A stretch of DNA of 64,000 nucleotides from Burkholderia stabilis (GTDB taxonomy: Bacteria > Pseudomonadota > Gammaproteobacteria > Burkholderiales > Burkholderiaceae): positions 3,720,001 to 3,784,000 of the forward strand of contig NZ_CP016442.1 in the NCBI RefSeq assembly GCF_001742165.1, read 5' to 3'. The notes below the pieces were generated by a model. That model saw nothing but the letters and a program-made list of their open reading frames with translations, made no database searches and had not been told where the DNA came from. Position 1 is the first letter of the stretch, and each line of letters starts with the position of its first letter. The position numbers and the translations under genes are program-made. Of the stretch, positions 31,297-41,273 are shown in pieces.

Positions 31297-33098
31297 ACGC
31301 GAACAACCTGTTGCAGACGCTCATCTTCATCGTCGTGCTGCTGGCGGCGGCCGTTCCGGTCGCGCGCTACCTGACGGCGGTGATGGACGGCAGCTCGCGC
31401 GTCGTGCGCGTGTTCGGGCCGCTCGAACGCGCGCTGTACCGCATCGCCGGCGTCGACGCCGGCACCGAAATGAACTGGAAGCAGTACGCGGTTGCGACGA
31501 TCGCGTTCAATGCGCTCGGCGCGCTGTTCCTTTATGGCCTGCTGCGCCTGCAGGGCTGGCTGCCCGGCAACCCGCAGCAGTTCGGCGCGATGACGGTCGA
31601 CGGCGCGTTCAACACGGCCGTCAGCTTCGTCACCAACACGAACTGGCAGGACTACACGCCCGAGCAGACCGTCAGCTACCTGACGCAGATGCTCGGCCTG
31701 ACCGTGCAGAACTTCCTGTCGGCGGCGACCGGCATCGTCGTCGTGATCGCGCTGGTGCGCGGTTTCGCGCGTCACACCGCGCAGACGATCGGCAACTTCT
31801 GGGTCGACCTCACGCGCGTGACGATGTACGTGCTCGTGCCGATGTCGATGATCATCGCCGCGCTGCTGATGAGCCAGGGCGTGATCCAGAACATGAAGGC
31901 GTACGAGGACGTGCCGGTGCTGCAGGCGAGCACCTACGCGGCGCCGAAGCTCGACGCGCAGGGCAGCCCGGTGAAGGATGACAAGGGCAACCCGGTGACG
32001 GTCCAGACGCCGCTTACGAAGCAGACGCTCGCAATGGGCCCGGTCGCGTCGCAGGAAGCGATCAAGATGCTCGGCACCAACGGCGGCGGCTTCTTCAACG
32101 CGAACTCCGCGCATCCGTACGAGAACCCGACGCCGTTCGCGAACTTCATCCAGATCTTCGCGATCCTGATCATCCCGGCCGCGCTGTGCCTCGTGTTCGG
32201 CCGCGTGATCGGCGACCGCCGGCAGGGCATTGCGGTGCTCGCGGCGATGACGGTCGCGTTCGTGATCGCGATCGGCGTCGAGGTGAGCGCCGAGCAGGCC
32301 GGCAATCCGACGCTTGCCGCGCTGCACGTCGACCAGTCGGCGAGCGCGCTGCAGCCGGGCGGCAACATGGAAGGCAAGGAAACGCGCTTCGGGATCGCGC
32401 AGACCGGCATCTTCACGGTCGCGACGACGGCCGCGTCGTGCGGCGCGGTCGACACGATGCACGATTCGCTGACGCCGCTCGGCGGCCTCGTGCCGATGCT
32501 GCTGATGCAGCTCGGCGAGGTGGTCTACGGCGGGGTCGGCTCGGGCCTCTACGGGATGCTCGTGTTCGCGCTGCTCGCGGTGTTCGTCGCCGGCCTGATG
32601 ATCGGCCGCACGCCGGAATACGTCGGCAAGAAGATCGAATCGTACGAGATGAAGATGGTGTCGATCGTCGTGCTGCTCACGCCGCTGCTCGTGTTGCTCG
32701 GCACGTCGATCGCCGTGCTCGCCGATGCGGGCAAGGCCGGCATCGCGAACCCGGGCCCGCACGGCTTCTCGGAAATCCTGTACGCGTTCAGCTCGGCCGC
32801 GAACAACAACGGCAGCGCGTTCGCGGGCCTGACGGTCGGCACGCCGTTCTACAACTGGATGACCGCGATCGCGATGTGGTTCGGCCGCTTCGGCACGATC
32901 GTGCCGGTGCTGGCGATCGCCGGCTCGCTCGCCGCGAAGAAGCGCATCGCGGTGACGAGCGGCACGCTGCCGACCCATGGCCCGCTGTTCGTCGTGCTGC
33001 TGCTCGGCACCGTGCTGCTGGTGGGCGCGCTGACCTACGTGCCGGCGCTTGCGCTCGGCCCTGGCGTCGAGCACCTGATGATGTGGCTGGGCGCGTGA
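31293..33098 (+). CDS. kdpA: Potassium-transporting ATPase potassium-binding subunit
   Basis: A 601-residue membrane subunit that carries the selectivity filter of the KdpFABC pump. Four channel-like repeats are visible through their Gly-rich loops: [49 protein letters not shown] and [14 protein letters not shown]. Periplasmic loops are longer than in E. coli (557 residues), with an insert around residues 220-255. ATG at 31293 is set by the kdpF overlap and the conserved N-terminus; the in-frame extension to 31101 is not accepted. Confidence 0.97.
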   Translation: MNANNLLQTLIFIVVLLAAAVPVARYLTAVMDGSSRVVRVFGPLERALYRIAGVDAGTEMNWKQYAVATIAFNALGALFLYGLLRLQGWLPGNPQQFGAMTVDGAFNTAVSFVTNTNWQDYTPEQTVSYLTQMLGLTVQNFLSAATGIVVVIALVRGFARHTAQTIGNFWVDLTRVTMYVLVPMSMIIAALLMSQGVIQNMKAYEDVPVLQASTYAAPKLDAQGSPVKDDKGNPVTVQTPLTKQTLAMGPVASQEAIKMLGTNGGGFFNANSAHPYENPTPFANFIQIFAILIIPAALCLVFGRVIGDRRQGIAVLAAMTVAFVIAIGVEVSAEQAGNPTLAALHVDQSASALQPGGNMEGKETRFGIAQTGIFTVATTAASCGAVDTMHDSLTPLGGLVPMLLMQLGEVVYGGVGSGLYGMLVFALLAVFVAGLMIGRTPEYVGKKIESYEMKMVSIVVLLTPLLVLLGTSIAVLADAGKAGIANPGPHGFSEILYAFSSAANNNGSAFAGLTVGTPFYNWMTAIAMWFGRFGTIVPVLAIAGSLAAKKRIAVTSGTLPTHGPLFVVLLLGTVLLVGALTYVPALALGPGVEHLMMWLGA

Positions 33099-33120
33099 TG
33101 CGCGCCCGCACGGTCACACA

Positions 33121-33147
33121 TTGAAAAGACTGAAGAGATTGAAGAGA
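33121..33147 (+). repeat. Three tandem 9-bp purine-rich repeats before kdpB
   Basis: TTGAAAAGA, CTGAAGAGA and TTGAAGAGA follow one another without a gap, ending five bases before the kdpB ATG. Each carries a GAAGAGA-like ribosome-binding word. Confidence 0.7.
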
Positions 33148-33152
33148 TCGCA

Positions 33153-35237
33153 ATGACTCAACATTCCGCAACACGGTCCATGTTCGATCCGGCGCTGCTG
33201 CGCCCGGCGATCGTGGACTCGTTCAAGAAACTCACGCCGCGCACGCAGTTCCGCAACCCGGTGATGTTCTGCGTGTACGTCGGCAGCATCCTGACCACGA
33301 TCCTGTGGATCGCCGCGCTCGCCGGCCAGGCCGAGGCGCCGTCGGGCTTCATCCTCGCGATCGCGCTGTGGCTGTGGTTCACGGTGCTGTTCGCGAACTT
33401 CGCCGAGGCGCTCGCCGAAGGGCGCTCGAAGGCGCAGGCCGCATCGCTGCGCAGTGCGAAGAAGGACGTGATGGCGAAGAAGCTCAACGAGCCGCATCCG
33501 AAGTCGCCGATCCGCATCACGACCGCGAGCGACCTGCGCAAAGGCGACGTCGTGCTCGTCGAGGCCGGCGACGTGATCCCGGCCGACGGCGAAGTGATCG
33601 ACGGCGTCGCATCGGTCGACGAATCGGCGATCACCGGCGAATCCGCGCCGGTGATCCGTGAATCGGGCGGCGACTTCTCGTCGGTGACGGGCGGCACGCG
33701 CGTGCTGTCCGACTGGATCGTCGTGCAGGTCACCGCGAACCCCGGCGAGGCGTTCCTCGACCGGATGATCGCGATGGTCGAAGGCGCGAAGCGCAAGAAG
33801 ACGCCGAACGAGATCGCGCTGACGATCCTGCTCGTCGCGCTGACGATCGTGATGCTGCTCGCCACCGCGACGCTGCTGCCGTTCTCGATGTTCTCGGTGG
33901 AAGCGATGAAGGCCGGCCACGTGGTGACGATCACCGCGCTCGTCGCGCTGCTCGTGTGCCTGATCCCGACGACGATCGGCGGGCTGCTGTCCGCGATCGG
34001 CGTGGCGGGGATGAGCCGGATGATGCAGGCGAACGTGATCGCGACGTCGGGCCGCGCGGTGGAAGCGGCCGGCGACGTCGACGTGCTGCTGCTCGACAAG
34101 ACCGGCACGATCACGCTCGGCAACCGCCAGGCATCGACGTTCGTGCCCGCGCCGGGTGTGACCGAGGAAGCGCTGGCCGACGCCGCGCAACTGTCGTCGC
34201 TCGCCGACGAAACCCCGGAAGGCCGCAGCATCGTCGTGCTCGCGAAGGAGCGCTTCAACATTCGCCAGCGCGACATGGCGCAACTGCACGCGACGTTCCT
34301 CGGCTTCTCCGCGCAGACGCGGATGAGCGGCGTCGATCTGCCCGGCCGAGAAATCCGCAAGGGCGCGGCCGACGCGATCCGTCGCTACGTCGAGACGCAC
34401 GGCAGCCGCTTCCCGGAAGAAGTGCGCCGCGCGGTCGACGAGGTCGCGCGCCGCGGCAGCACGCCGCTCGTCGTGGCCGACCTGCATGAGGGTGCGGCGC
34501 GCGTGCTCGGCGTGATCGAGCTGAAGGACATCGTGAAGGGCGGCATCAAGGAGCGCTTCGCGGAACTGCGCAAGATGGGCATCAAGACCGTGATGGTGAC
34601 GGGCGACAACCGGCTGACGGCCGCGGCGATCGCGGCGGAAGCGGGCGTCGACGATTTCCTCGCGGAAGCGACGCCGGAAACCAAGCTCGCGACGATCCGC
34701 GAGCACCAGGCGGCGGGGCGCCTCGTCGCGATGACGGGCGACGGCACCAACGACGCGCCGGCGCTCGCGCAGGCCGACGTCGCGGTCGCGATGAACACCG
34801 GCACGCAGGCTGCGAAGGAAGCCGGCAACATGGTCGACCTCGATTCGAACCCGACGAAGCTGATCGAGATCGTCGAGATCGGCAAGCAGATGCTGATGAC
34901 GCGCGGCTCGCTGACGACGTTCTCGATCGCGAACGACATCGCGAAGTACTTCGCGATCATCCCGGCCGCGTTCGTGACGACGTACCCGCAGCTGCGCGTG
35001 CTCGACATCATGCATCTGACGTCGCCGGCGTCGGCGATCCTGTCGGCGGTGATCTTCAACGCGCTGATCATCGTCGCGCTGATCCCGCTCGCGCTGAAGG
35101 GCGTCACGTACCGGCCGCTCGGCGCCGCGTCGCTACTGCGCCGCAACCTGCTGGTGTACGGCCTCGGCGGCGTGCTGCTGCCGTTCCCGTTCATCAAGCT
35201 GATCGACATGACGCTCGCCGCGCTCGGCTGGGCTTGA
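33153..35237 (+). CDS. kdpB: Potassium-transporting ATPase ATP-binding subunit
   Basis: A 694-residue P-type ATPase (class IA) that powers potassium uptake. It has the actuator-domain [10 protein letters not shown], the phosphorylation site DKTGTIT (Asp near residue 314), the nucleotide-binding KGAADAIRR and the hinge motif [21 protein letters not shown]. The membrane segments include the [11 protein letters not shown] motif of KdpB. ATG at 33153 with tandem ribosome-site-like repeats before it. It lies 54 bases after kdpA and 18 before kdpC. Confidence 0.98.
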   Translation: MTQHSATRSMFDPALLRPAIVDSFKKLTPRTQFRNPVMFCVYVGSILTTILWIAALAGQAEAPSGFILAIALWLWFTVLFANFAEALAEGRSKAQAASLRSAKKDVMAKKLNEPHPKSPIRITTASDLRKGDVVLVEAGDVIPADGEVIDGVASVDESAITGESAPVIRESGGDFSSVTGGTRVLSDWIVVQVTANPGEAFLDRMIAMVEGAKRKKTPNEIALTILLVALTIVMLLATATLLPFSMFSVEAMKAGHVVTITALVALLVCLIPTTIGGLLSAIGVAGMSRMMQANVIATSGRAVEAAGDVDVLLLDKTGTITLGNRQASTFVPAPGVTEEALADAAQLSSLADETPEGRSIVVLAKERFNIRQRDMAQLHATFLGFSAQTRMSGVDLPGREIRKGAADAIRRYVETHGSRFPEEVRRAVDEVARRGSTPLVVADLHEGAARVLGVIELKDIVKGGIKERFAELRKMGIKTVMVTGDNRLTAAAIAAEAGVDDFLAEATPETKLATIREHQAAGRLVAMTGDGTNDAPALAQADVAVAMNTGTQAAKEAGNMVDLDSNPTKLIEIVEIGKQMLMTRGSLTTFSIANDIAKYFAIIPAAFVTTYPQLRVLDIMHLTSPASAILSAVIFNALIIVALIPLALKGVTYRPLGAASLLRRNLLVYGLGGVLLPFPFIKLIDMTLAALGWA

Positions 35238-35255
35238 GGTATCGAAGGAAACATC

Positions 35256-35837
35256 ATGAAAACGTTGATTCGTCCGCTCGTCGTGATCTTTGCCGTGCTG
35301 GTCGCGGTAACGGGGCTCGCTTACCCGGCCGTGATGACCGTGTTCGGCCAGGCCGTGTTCCCGTCGCAGGCGAACGGCAGCCTGATCGAGAAGGACGGCA
35401 AGGCAGTCGGCTCCGCGCTGATCGGCCAGCAGTTCGACGCGCCGAAATACTTCTGGGGCCGGCTGTCGGCCACGTCGCCGATGCCGTACAACGCGACCGG
35501 CTCCGGCGGCTCGAACCTCGGCCCGCTGAACCCGTCGCTCGCCGACCAGGTGAAGGGGCGCATCGCCGCGCTGCACGACGCCGGCACCGACATGTCGAAG
35601 CCCGTGCCGGTCGACCTCGTGACGGCGTCGGCGAGCGGTCTCGATCCGGAGATCACGCCGGCCGCCGCCGCGTACCAGGTCGAGCGCGTCGCGAAGGCGC
35701 GCAACCTGGCGCCCGATGCGGTCGCGCAGCTCGTTGCCGCGAACACGGCGGGCCGCCAGTTCGGCGTGCTCGGCGAGCCGCGCGTGAACGTGCTGAAGCT
35801 GAACCTCGCGCTCGACGCGGCGCAGGCCGCGCACTGA
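35256..35837 (+). CDS. kdpC: Potassium-transporting ATPase subunit KdpC
   Basis: A 193-residue subunit with one N-terminal membrane helix (about residues 5-27) and a periplasmic domain. Conserved blocks are [33 protein letters not shown] and the C-terminal [17 protein letters not shown]. It stabilises the complex and raises potassium affinity. ATG at 35256 with GGAAACATC upstream. Two hairpins with T runs follow the stop. Confidence 0.97.
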   Translation: MKTLIRPLVVIFAVLVAVTGLAYPAVMTVFGQAVFPSQANGSLIEKDGKAVGSALIGQQFDAPKYFWGRLSATSPMPYNATGSGGSNLGPLNPSLADQVKGRIAALHDAGTDMSKPVPVDLVTASASGLDPEITPAAAAYQVERVAKARNLAPDAVAQLVAANTAGRQFGVLGEPRVNVLKLNLALDAAQAAH

Positions 35838-35853
35838 TCGCGAGGTAACCGGC

Positions 35854-35911
35854 GTGCGGCGCGGTTCGATCCGCGCCGCGCGCACTTTTTCCCGACGGCG
35901 CATGCGCCGTC
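35854..35911 (+). terminator. Double hairpin between kdpC and kdpD
   Basis: GTGCGGCGCGG (35854-35864) pairs with a slightly bulged CCGCGCC...GCAC arm ending at 35885, followed by T5. A second perfect stem GACGGCGC/GCGCCGTC (about 35895-35911) precedes TTTGCCTTTT. Confidence 0.75.
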
Positions 35912-35984
35912 TTTGCCTTTTGCGGCGATTTGGAACAACAATGCTCGTACTCGCGCGCATCCGGGCGCTCCGCTTTCCTCACGC

Positions 35985-38825
35985 ATGAACCGTCCCGATC
36001 CAGACCAACTCCTCGACAAGCTGCAGCGCGACGAAGAAAAGCAACGGCGCGGCCAGCTCAAGATCTTCTTCGGCGCATCGGCCGGCGTCGGCAAGACCTA
36101 TGCGATGCTGCAGGCCGCGCGCCAGCGCCTGCAGGACGGCGTCGACGTCGTCATCGGCGTCGTCGAGACCCACGGCCGCAGCGAAACCGTCGCGCTGCTC
36201 GACGGCCTCGACGTGCTGCCGCCCGCGCGCATCGACTATCGCGGCCGCACGCTCGCCGAATTCGATCTCGACGGCGCGCTGGCGCGCCAGCCGCAACTGA
36301 TCCTCGTCGACGAGCTCGCGCATTCGAACGTGCAGGGCGCGCGGCACCTGAAGCGCTGGCAGGACGTCTACGAGCTGCTCGACGCGGGCATCGACGTGTA
36401 TACGACCGTCAACGTCCAGCACCTCGAAAGCCTGAACGACGTGGTCGGCGCGATCACCGGCATCCGCGTGTGGGAGACGGTGCCCGACCGCGTGTTCGAC
36501 GCAGCCGACGAAGTCACGCTCGTCGATCTGCCGGCCGAGGAACTGCTCGAGCGGATGCGCGACGGCAAGGTCTATCTCGCGCAGCAGGCCGAGCGCGCGG
36601 TGCGCAATTTCTTCCGCAAGGGCAACCTGATCGCGCTGCGCGAACTGGCGCTGCGCCGCACGGCCGATCGCGTCGATGCGCAGATGCGCGAATACCGCGC
36701 CGACCGCTCGATCCAGCGTATCTGGCAGGCGCGCGAGCGGCTGCTCGTGTGCGTCGGGCCCGGCCCCGAGGCGCCGACGCTCGTGCGCGCGGCCGCGCGG
36801 CTCGCCGCGAGCCTGAAGGCCGACTGGATTGCCGTGTACGTCGAGACGCCGCGCCTGCAGCGGCTGCCCGACGCGCAGCGGCAGCGCACGCTCGACGCGC
36901 TGAAGCTCGCGGCCGAGCTCGGCGCGGAGACGGCGACGCTCGCGGGCGCCGACGCGGTCGCCGCGCTGATCGGCTATGCGAAGGTGCGCAACGTGTCGAA
37001 GGTGGTCGCGGGCGGCTCGCCGAAGGCCGGGCTCGTGCGCCGTTTCGCGCGGCCGTTCGGCGAGAAGCTGGCCGAACGCGCGGGCGACGTCGACCTGATG
37101 CTGCTGCGCGCGTCCGCGAGCGACGAGGTGCGCGCCGTGCCGCTCGACGCACGGGCGCGCGACTGGCGCGATGCGTTCGCGCAGTTCGGCACGCGCCGTT
37201 CACCGCCGCGTCACTACGTGTATGCGGCCGCGATCTGCGCGGCGATCACGGTCGTCGCGAGCGTCGTGTCCACGCGGCTCGACCTCACGAACCTCGTGAT
37301 GCTGTACCTGCTCGGCGTCGTGTTCTCGGCCGTGCGGCTCGGGCGCGGCCCGGGCGTGCTGCAATCGTTCCTGTCGGTGGCCGCGTTCGATTTCTTCTTC
37401 GTGCCGCCGCGCATGTCGTTCTCGGTCAGCGACACGCAATATCTGCTGACCTTCTTCGGCATGTTGCTGACGTCGCTCGTGATCAGCCACCTCACATCGA
37501 CGCTGACGCGCCAGGCGAGCGTCGCGCAGCGCCGCGAGCGTCGCACCGGCGCGATTTACGCGATGGCGCGCGAGCTGGGCGCGGCGCTCACCACCGAGCA
37601 GATCGTCGAGATCGGCAGCCGCCACGTGGGCGAGGTGTTTCGCGCGCGCGTCGCGTTCCTGCTGCCCGACAGCGCGGACAAGGTGCGGCAGAAGATCGAG
37701 GAGCCCGACGCGGCCGTCACGCTGACGGGCGCCGATCTCGATACCGACGTCGGCCAGTGGGTGTACGACCAGCAGAAACCGGCCGGCCGCGGCACCGACA
37801 CGTTGCCCGCGACGGCCGCGCTGTACCTGCCGCTGAAGGCGCCGATGCGCACGCGCGGCGTGCTCGCGGTCGCGTCGCGCGAGCCGCGCGAGCTGGAAGT
37901 GCCCGAGCAGCAGCGGATGCTCGACGCATTCGCCGCGCAGATCGCGCTGGCGCTCGAACGCGTGCACTACGTCGAGATTGCGCGCGACGCGCTCGTCAAC
38001 ATGGAGTCGGAGCGGCTGCGCAACTCGCTGCTGTCGGCGATTTCGCACGATCTGCGCACGCCGCTCACGACGATCGTCGGCTTCTCGTCGATGCTCGCGA
38101 ACGGGCGCGCGACCGCGCCGGGCGGCGACGCCGCGGCCGAACGATTCGCGCAGCGCGAGGGCGAGCTGGTCGACGCGATCCACGACGAAGCGCTGCGCAT
38201 GACCGGCATCGTCACGAACCTGCTCGACATGGCGCGGCTGCAGGCCGGCAGCCTGCAGCTCAAGCGCCAGTGGTCGCTGCTCGAGGAAACCGTCGGCGCC
38301 GCGCTCGCCGCCTGCAAGCGCGTGCTCGTGCGCCATCCCGCGCGCGTGTCGCTGCCGGCGGACCTGCCGCTGCTGCAGATGGACGCGGTGCTGATGGAGC
38401 GGCTTTTCACCAACCTGTTCGAGAACGCGGCGAAGTACACGCCGCCGGACACGCCGATCGACATCGGCGCGGAGCGCGTGACCGACGACGGGCTGCCGTT
38501 CGTGCGCGTGCGCATCGACGATCACGGCCCGGGTTTGCCGGCCGGCATGGAAACGCGGATCTTCGACAAGTTCACGCGCGGCGAGAAGGAATCGGCGACG
38601 CCGGGCATCGGGCTCGGCCTCGCGATCTGTCGCGCGATCGTCGAGGCGCACGGCGGTAGAATCGGCGCGCTCAACCGCACCGCGCCCGACGGCCGCGTGA
38701 CGGGCGCGCGCTTCTGGTTCACGCTGCCGGTCGAGACGCCGCCCGCCGCGCCTGCCGTGCCCGACGACGAAACCGACGAGCCGGGCGCATCGTCCCCATC
38801 CGAGCCATTGCCAGACCATGAGTGA
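35985..38825 (+). CDS. kdpD: Potassium-responsive sensor histidine kinase KdpD
   Basis: A 946-residue inner-membrane kinase. The N-terminal KdpD domain has Walker A GASAGVGKTYAML (near residue 30) and ILVDELAHSN. A universal-stress-protein domain follows (about residues 250-375), then four closely spaced membrane helices (about 405-510), a GAF-like domain, the phospho-acceptor SAISHDLRTPLTT and the ATPase signature GIGLGLAICRAIVEAHGG. ATG at 35985. The last codons overlap the kdpE start by eight bases. A terminator-like region separates it from kdpC, so kdpDE may have its own promoter or depend on read-through. Confidence 0.97.
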   Translation: MNRPDPDQLLDKLQRDEEKQRRGQLKIFFGASAGVGKTYAMLQAARQRLQDGVDVVIGVVETHGRSETVALLDGLDVLPPARIDYRGRTLAEFDLDGALARQPQLILVDELAHSNVQGARHLKRWQDVYELLDAGIDVYTTVNVQHLESLNDVVGAITGIRVWETVPDRVFDAADEVTLVDLPAEELLERMRDGKVYLAQQAERAVRNFFRKGNLIALRELALRRTADRVDAQMREYRADRSIQRIWQARERLLVCVGPGPEAPTLVRAAARLAASLKADWIAVYVETPRLQRLPDAQRQRTLDALKLAAELGAETATLAGADAVAALIGYAKVRNVSKVVAGGSPKAGLVRRFARPFGEKLAERAGDVDLMLLRASASDEVRAVPLDARARDWRDAFAQFGTRRSPPRHYVYAAAICAAITVVASVVSTRLDLTNLVMLYLLGVVFSAVRLGRGPGVLQSFLSVAAFDFFFVPPRMSFSVSDTQYLLTFFGMLLTSLVISHLTSTLTRQASVAQRRERRTGAIYAMARELGAALTTEQIVEIGSRHVGEVFRARVAFLLPDSADKVRQKIEEPDAAVTLTGADLDTDVGQWVYDQQKPAGRGTDTLPATAALYLPLKAPMRTRGVLAVASREPRELEVPEQQRMLDAFAAQIALALERVHYVEIARDALVNMESERLRNSLLSAISHDLRTPLTTIVGFSSMLANGRATAPGGDAAAERFAQREGELVDAIHDEALRMTGIVTNLLDMARLQAGSLQLKRQWSLLEETVGAALAACKRVLVRHPARVSLPADLPLLQMDAVLMERLFTNLFENAAKYTPPDTPIDIGAERVTDDGLPFVRVRIDDHGPGLPAGMETRIFDKFTRGEKESATPGIGLGLAICRAIVEAHGGRIGALNRTAPDGRVTGARFWFTLPVETPPAAPAVPDDETDEPGASSPSEPLPDHE

Positions 38826-39516
38826 ACCGAGCCTGACCGTTGTCCTGATCGAGGACGAAAAGCAGATCCGCCGTTTCGTGCGCGCCGCGCTCGAAGAGGA
38901 GGACATCGCCGTGTTCGAGGCCGAGACGGGCAAGCAGGGGCTGATCGACGCGGCGACGCGCAAGCCCGATCTCGTGATCGTCGACCTCGGCCTGCCCGAT
39001 ACCGACGGCCTCGACGTGATCCGCGAACTGCGCGGCTGGACCGAGGTGCCGGTGATCGTGCTGTCCGCGCGCACGCAGGAAGAAGAGAAGGTCGCGGCGC
39101 TCGACGCGGGCGCCGACGACTACCTGACCAAGCCGTTCGGCGTGTCCGAGCTGCGCGCACGGATTCGCGCGCAGCTGCGCCGGCGCAACCAGGGCGGCGC
39201 GAACGAATCGCCGAAGGTGAGCTTCGGCACCGTGACCGTCGATCTCGCGCTGCGCCAGGTGTGGCGCGACGGCGAGATCGTGCACCTGACGCCGCTCGAA
39301 TACCGGCTGCTCGCGACGCTCGTGCGTCACGCGGGGCGCGTGCTCACGCACCGCCAGCTGCTGCGCGACGTGTGGGGGCCGTCGCACGTCGAGAGTCATC
39401 ACTACCTGCGCATCTACATGGCGCACCTGCGCCAGAAGCTCGAGCGCGATCCGGCGCAACCCGAGTACATCGTCACCGAGACGGGGGTCGGCTACCGGCT
39501 CGTCGGCGCCGCATGA
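38818..39516 (+). CDS. kdpE: Response regulator KdpE
   Basis: A 232-residue OmpR-type regulator that activates kdpFABC. The receiver domain has VLIEDEKQIRRFV, the phospho-acceptor in DLVIVDLGLPDTDG (Asp near residue 56) and DYLTKPFG. The winged helix has LTPLEYRLLATLVRHAGRVLTHRQLL and YIVTETGVGYRL. ATG at 38818 lies inside the end of kdpD, so translation is coupled. Confidence 0.97.
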   Translation: MSEPSLTVVLIEDEKQIRRFVRAALEEEDIAVFEAETGKQGLIDAATRKPDLVIVDLGLPDTDGLDVIRELRGWTEVPVIVLSARTQEEEKVAALDAGADDYLTKPFGVSELRARIRAQLRRRNQGGANESPKVSFGTVTVDLALRQVWRDGEIVHLTPLEYRLLATLVRHAGRVLTHRQLLRDVWGPSHVESHHYLRIYMAHLRQKLERDPAQPEYIVTETGVGYRLVGAA

Positions 39517-39674
39517 CCGGTTTTGCCGGGCAGCGGCGACACGCATCGGCGTGACGCCGCGTGCCGGCAGGGTTGCGGCGGCGCGACAGTCTCGCGACTG
39601 GCGTCGCCCTTGCACACCGGCCGCAGATTCCCCGTTATGCTGACCGTTCCGCGAACAAGAACCAGGAGCGTGCA

Positions 39675-39956
39675 ATGTCCGTCCGTCTGACCGTCATCTG
39701 TGCGCTGGCGCTTGCTGCGCCCGGCGCGTTCGCCCAACCGCTGCCGCAGGGGCAGCAGCCGTCCGCCCAGCCGTCGATGGCCAATCCCGCGTCGGTCAAC
39801 TGCGAGAAGCTCGGCGGTCGCCACGTGGTCCGCAGCCTGCCGCGCGGGCAGGTCGGGATGTGCATGTTCAAGGATGGCCGTGTGTGCGAGGAGTGGACGT
39901 TGTATCGCGACGACCGCTGCGTCGGCGGCGTCGCGCCCAAGCGCGTATCGAACTGA
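39675..39956 (+). CDS. Small secreted DUF333-like protein
   Basis: A 93-residue protein with a signal peptide (residues 1-20, cleavage at AFA) and a mature domain resembling the DUF333/putative-haemolysin family: MANPASVNCEKLGGRHVV, then GQVGMCMFKDGRVCEEWTLY and DRC. Its four cysteines probably form disulfides. The old haemolysin label is not supported by anything in the sequence. ATG at 39675 with AGGAGCG upstream. Confidence 0.78.
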   Translation: MSVRLTVICALALAAPGAFAQPLPQGQQPSAQPSMANPASVNCEKLGGRHVVRSLPRGQVGMCMFKDGRVCEEWTLYRDDRCVGGVAPKRVSN

Positions 39957-39974
39957 TATCGGGCTGACCGGGCC

Positions 39975-40000
39975 CGGCCGATCCTGCCCCGGATCGGCCG
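39975..40000 (+). terminator. Perfect 10-bp hairpin after the DUF333-like gene
   Basis: CGGCCGATCC (39975-39984) pairs exactly with GGATCGGCCG (39991-40000), 18 bases after the stop. No T run follows. Confidence 0.5.
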
Positions 40001-40041
40001 CTGGCCATGCACCGCACCCGGCGTGCCCGTAAGCATCTTGT

Positions 40042-40047
40042 TATACT
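40042..40047 (+). promoter_or_regulatory. -10 box (TATACT) of the guanidinium exporter transcript
   Basis: TATACT lies nine bases before the first riboswitch stem. Transcription would start at about 40053 and include both riboswitch hairpins. Confidence 0.6.
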
Positions 40048-40055
40048 CGGCGCCG

Positions 40056-40099
40056 CCCGGGGACGACCCCGGGTCATTCGCTTCAACGGGGACGACCCC
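40056..40099 (+). promoter_or_regulatory. Guanidine-II (mini-ykkC) riboswitch
   Basis: Two short hairpins each present an ACGA loop on a GC stem: CCCGGGG-ACGA-CCCCGGG (40056-40073) and GGGG-ACGA-CCCC (40088-40099), 14 bases apart. Tandem ACGR-loop hairpins directly before a small multidrug resistance gene are the defining pattern of the mini-ykkC class. The ribosome site CGGAG (40108-40112) follows nine bases after the second stem, so translational control by guanidinium is expected. Confidence 0.9.
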
Positions 40100-40121
40100 A
40101 TCCGATACGGAGTACGTCGAG

Positions 40122-40442
40122 ATGGCGTGGGTATTGTTGTTGATTGCCGGTTTGCTGGAGGTGGCCTGGGCGGCCGGCATGAAATCGTCGGACGGCTTCA
40201 CGAGGCTCGGTCCGTCGGTGTTTACGATCGTGACGGCGCTGGCCAGCTTCGGCCTGCTCGCGGTCGCGATGCGCCAGTTGCCGCTCGGCACCGCGTACGC
40301 GGTGTGGACGGGCATCGGCGCGGTCGGCGCGTTCGTGTTCGGCATCGTGATGATGGGCGAGGCGCTGACCGTCGCGCGCGTCGCGAGCGCTGCGCTGATC
40401 GTCGCCGGGCTGATCGGCCTCAAGCTGTCGTCAGCCGCCTGA
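40122..40442 (+). CDS. gdx: Guanidinium exporter of the SMR family
   Basis: A 106-residue four-helix transporter, formerly named SugE. It has the conserved glutamate in [17 protein letters not shown] (residue 13 or so) and the SMR motifs [27 protein letters not shown]. Gdx proteins work as antiparallel dimers and exchange guanidinium for protons. ATG at 40122 follows CGGAG. The riboswitch upstream supports guanidinium rather than quaternary ammonium compounds as substrate. Confidence 0.95.
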   Translation: MAWVLLLIAGLLEVAWAAGMKSSDGFTRLGPSVFTIVTALASFGLLAVAMRQLPLGTAYAVWTGIGAVGAFVFGIVMMGEALTVARVASAALIVAGLIGLKLSSAA

Positions 40443-40447
40443 CGACA

Positions 40448-40479
40448 CGGCAGCCGGGCGTGCATGCGCCCGGCTGCCG
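40448..40479 (+). terminator. Perfect 13-bp hairpin after gdx
   Basis: CGGCAGCCGGGCG (40448-40460) pairs exactly with CGCCCGGCTGCCG (40467-40479), five bases after the gdx stop. No T run follows. Confidence 0.6.
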
Positions 40480-40516
40480 CACTGCGGAATTGCGTCGGCC
40501 TCCCGGATAGCCTGTC

Positions 40517-40522
40517 TATAAT
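40517..40522 (+). promoter_or_regulatory. -10 box (TATAAT) upstream of the DUF4126 gene
   Basis: A perfect TATAAT lies 133 bases before the DUF4126 start and after the gdx hairpin. The -35 is unclear (TTGCGT at 40490 would need a 21-base spacer). Confidence 0.5.
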
Positions 40523-40655
40523 GGAACGCATTCGGGCCTGAATGCTGTCGTGCCGTTCGCGGCATGCGGCGCCGGTCGCCACGCGCCGCGCGGCCGGCCA
40601 GACCGACCCGATCCGGTCAATCGGCAAATCGCACGGAAAGTGCAAGGAGAGGGCC

Positions 40656-41273
40656 ATGATCGAAGCCATTTCGCTCGGCGCGGGGCTCGCGTGGGCGAGC
40701 GGGCTGCGCCTGTACCTGACGGTGCTGATCGCCGGCCTGCTGGCGCGCGTCGGCTGGCTCCATCTGCCCGACACGCTGGCCGTCCTGATGTCGCCGTGGG
40801 TCATCGGCGCCGCGGCCGTGCTTGCCCTGACCGAATTCCTTGCCGACAAGATCCCCGCGTTCGACTCGCTGTGGGATGCCGTGCACACCTTCATCCGCAT
40901 TCCGGCCGGCGCCGTGCTCGCGGCCGGCGCGCTCGGCCATGCCGACCCGACCGTGCTGGCGGTCGCGGGGCTCGCCGGCGGTTCGCTCGCCGGCGCCGCG
41001 CACGTGGCGAAAGCCGGCACGCGCGCGCTGATCAACCTGTCTCCCGAACCGATTTCGAACTGGGTCGCGTCGTCGACCGAGGATGGCCTCGTGGTCGGCG
41101 GGCTCGTGCTCGCGTTCTTCGTCCCGCTCGCGTTCCTCGTGCTGCTCGCCGCGTTCATCGCGGCGTCGGCGTGGGCGCTGCCGCGCCTCTGGCGCGGCGT
41201 GTCGGGCGGTTTTCGCGGGATGGCGAACCACATGGTGTCGCGACTCAACTCGATCGGGGGCAAGCGGGATTGA
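40656..41273 (+). CDS. DUF4126 family membrane protein
   Basis: A 205-residue membrane protein with about five hydrophobic segments. The N-terminal block is MIEAISLGAGLAWASGLRLY, followed by ALTEFLADKIPAFDSLWDAVHTFIRIPAGA, characteristic of DUF4126. No catalytic motif is visible and the function is unknown. ATG at 40656 with AAGGAGAGGG upstream. The stop overlaps a TTG start of the next gene (TTGA), so the two are probably expressed together. Confidence 0.86.
   Translation: MIEAISLGAGLAWASGLRLYLTVLIAGLLARVGWLHLPDTLAVLMSPWVIGAAAVLALTEFLADKIPAFDSLWDAVHTFIRIPAGAVLAAGALGHADPTVLAVAGLAGGSLAGAAHVAKAGTRALINLSPEPISNWVASSTEDGLVVGGLVLAFFVPLAFLVLLAAFIAASAWALPRLWRGVSGGFRGMANHMVSRLNSIGGKRD

Noticed and set aside
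31101..33098. A KdpA with a 64-residue N-terminal extension
   Set aside because: The extension is a separate hydrophobic peptide with its own ribosome site and would overlap kdpF out of frame. KdpA homologues start at the MNANN position.
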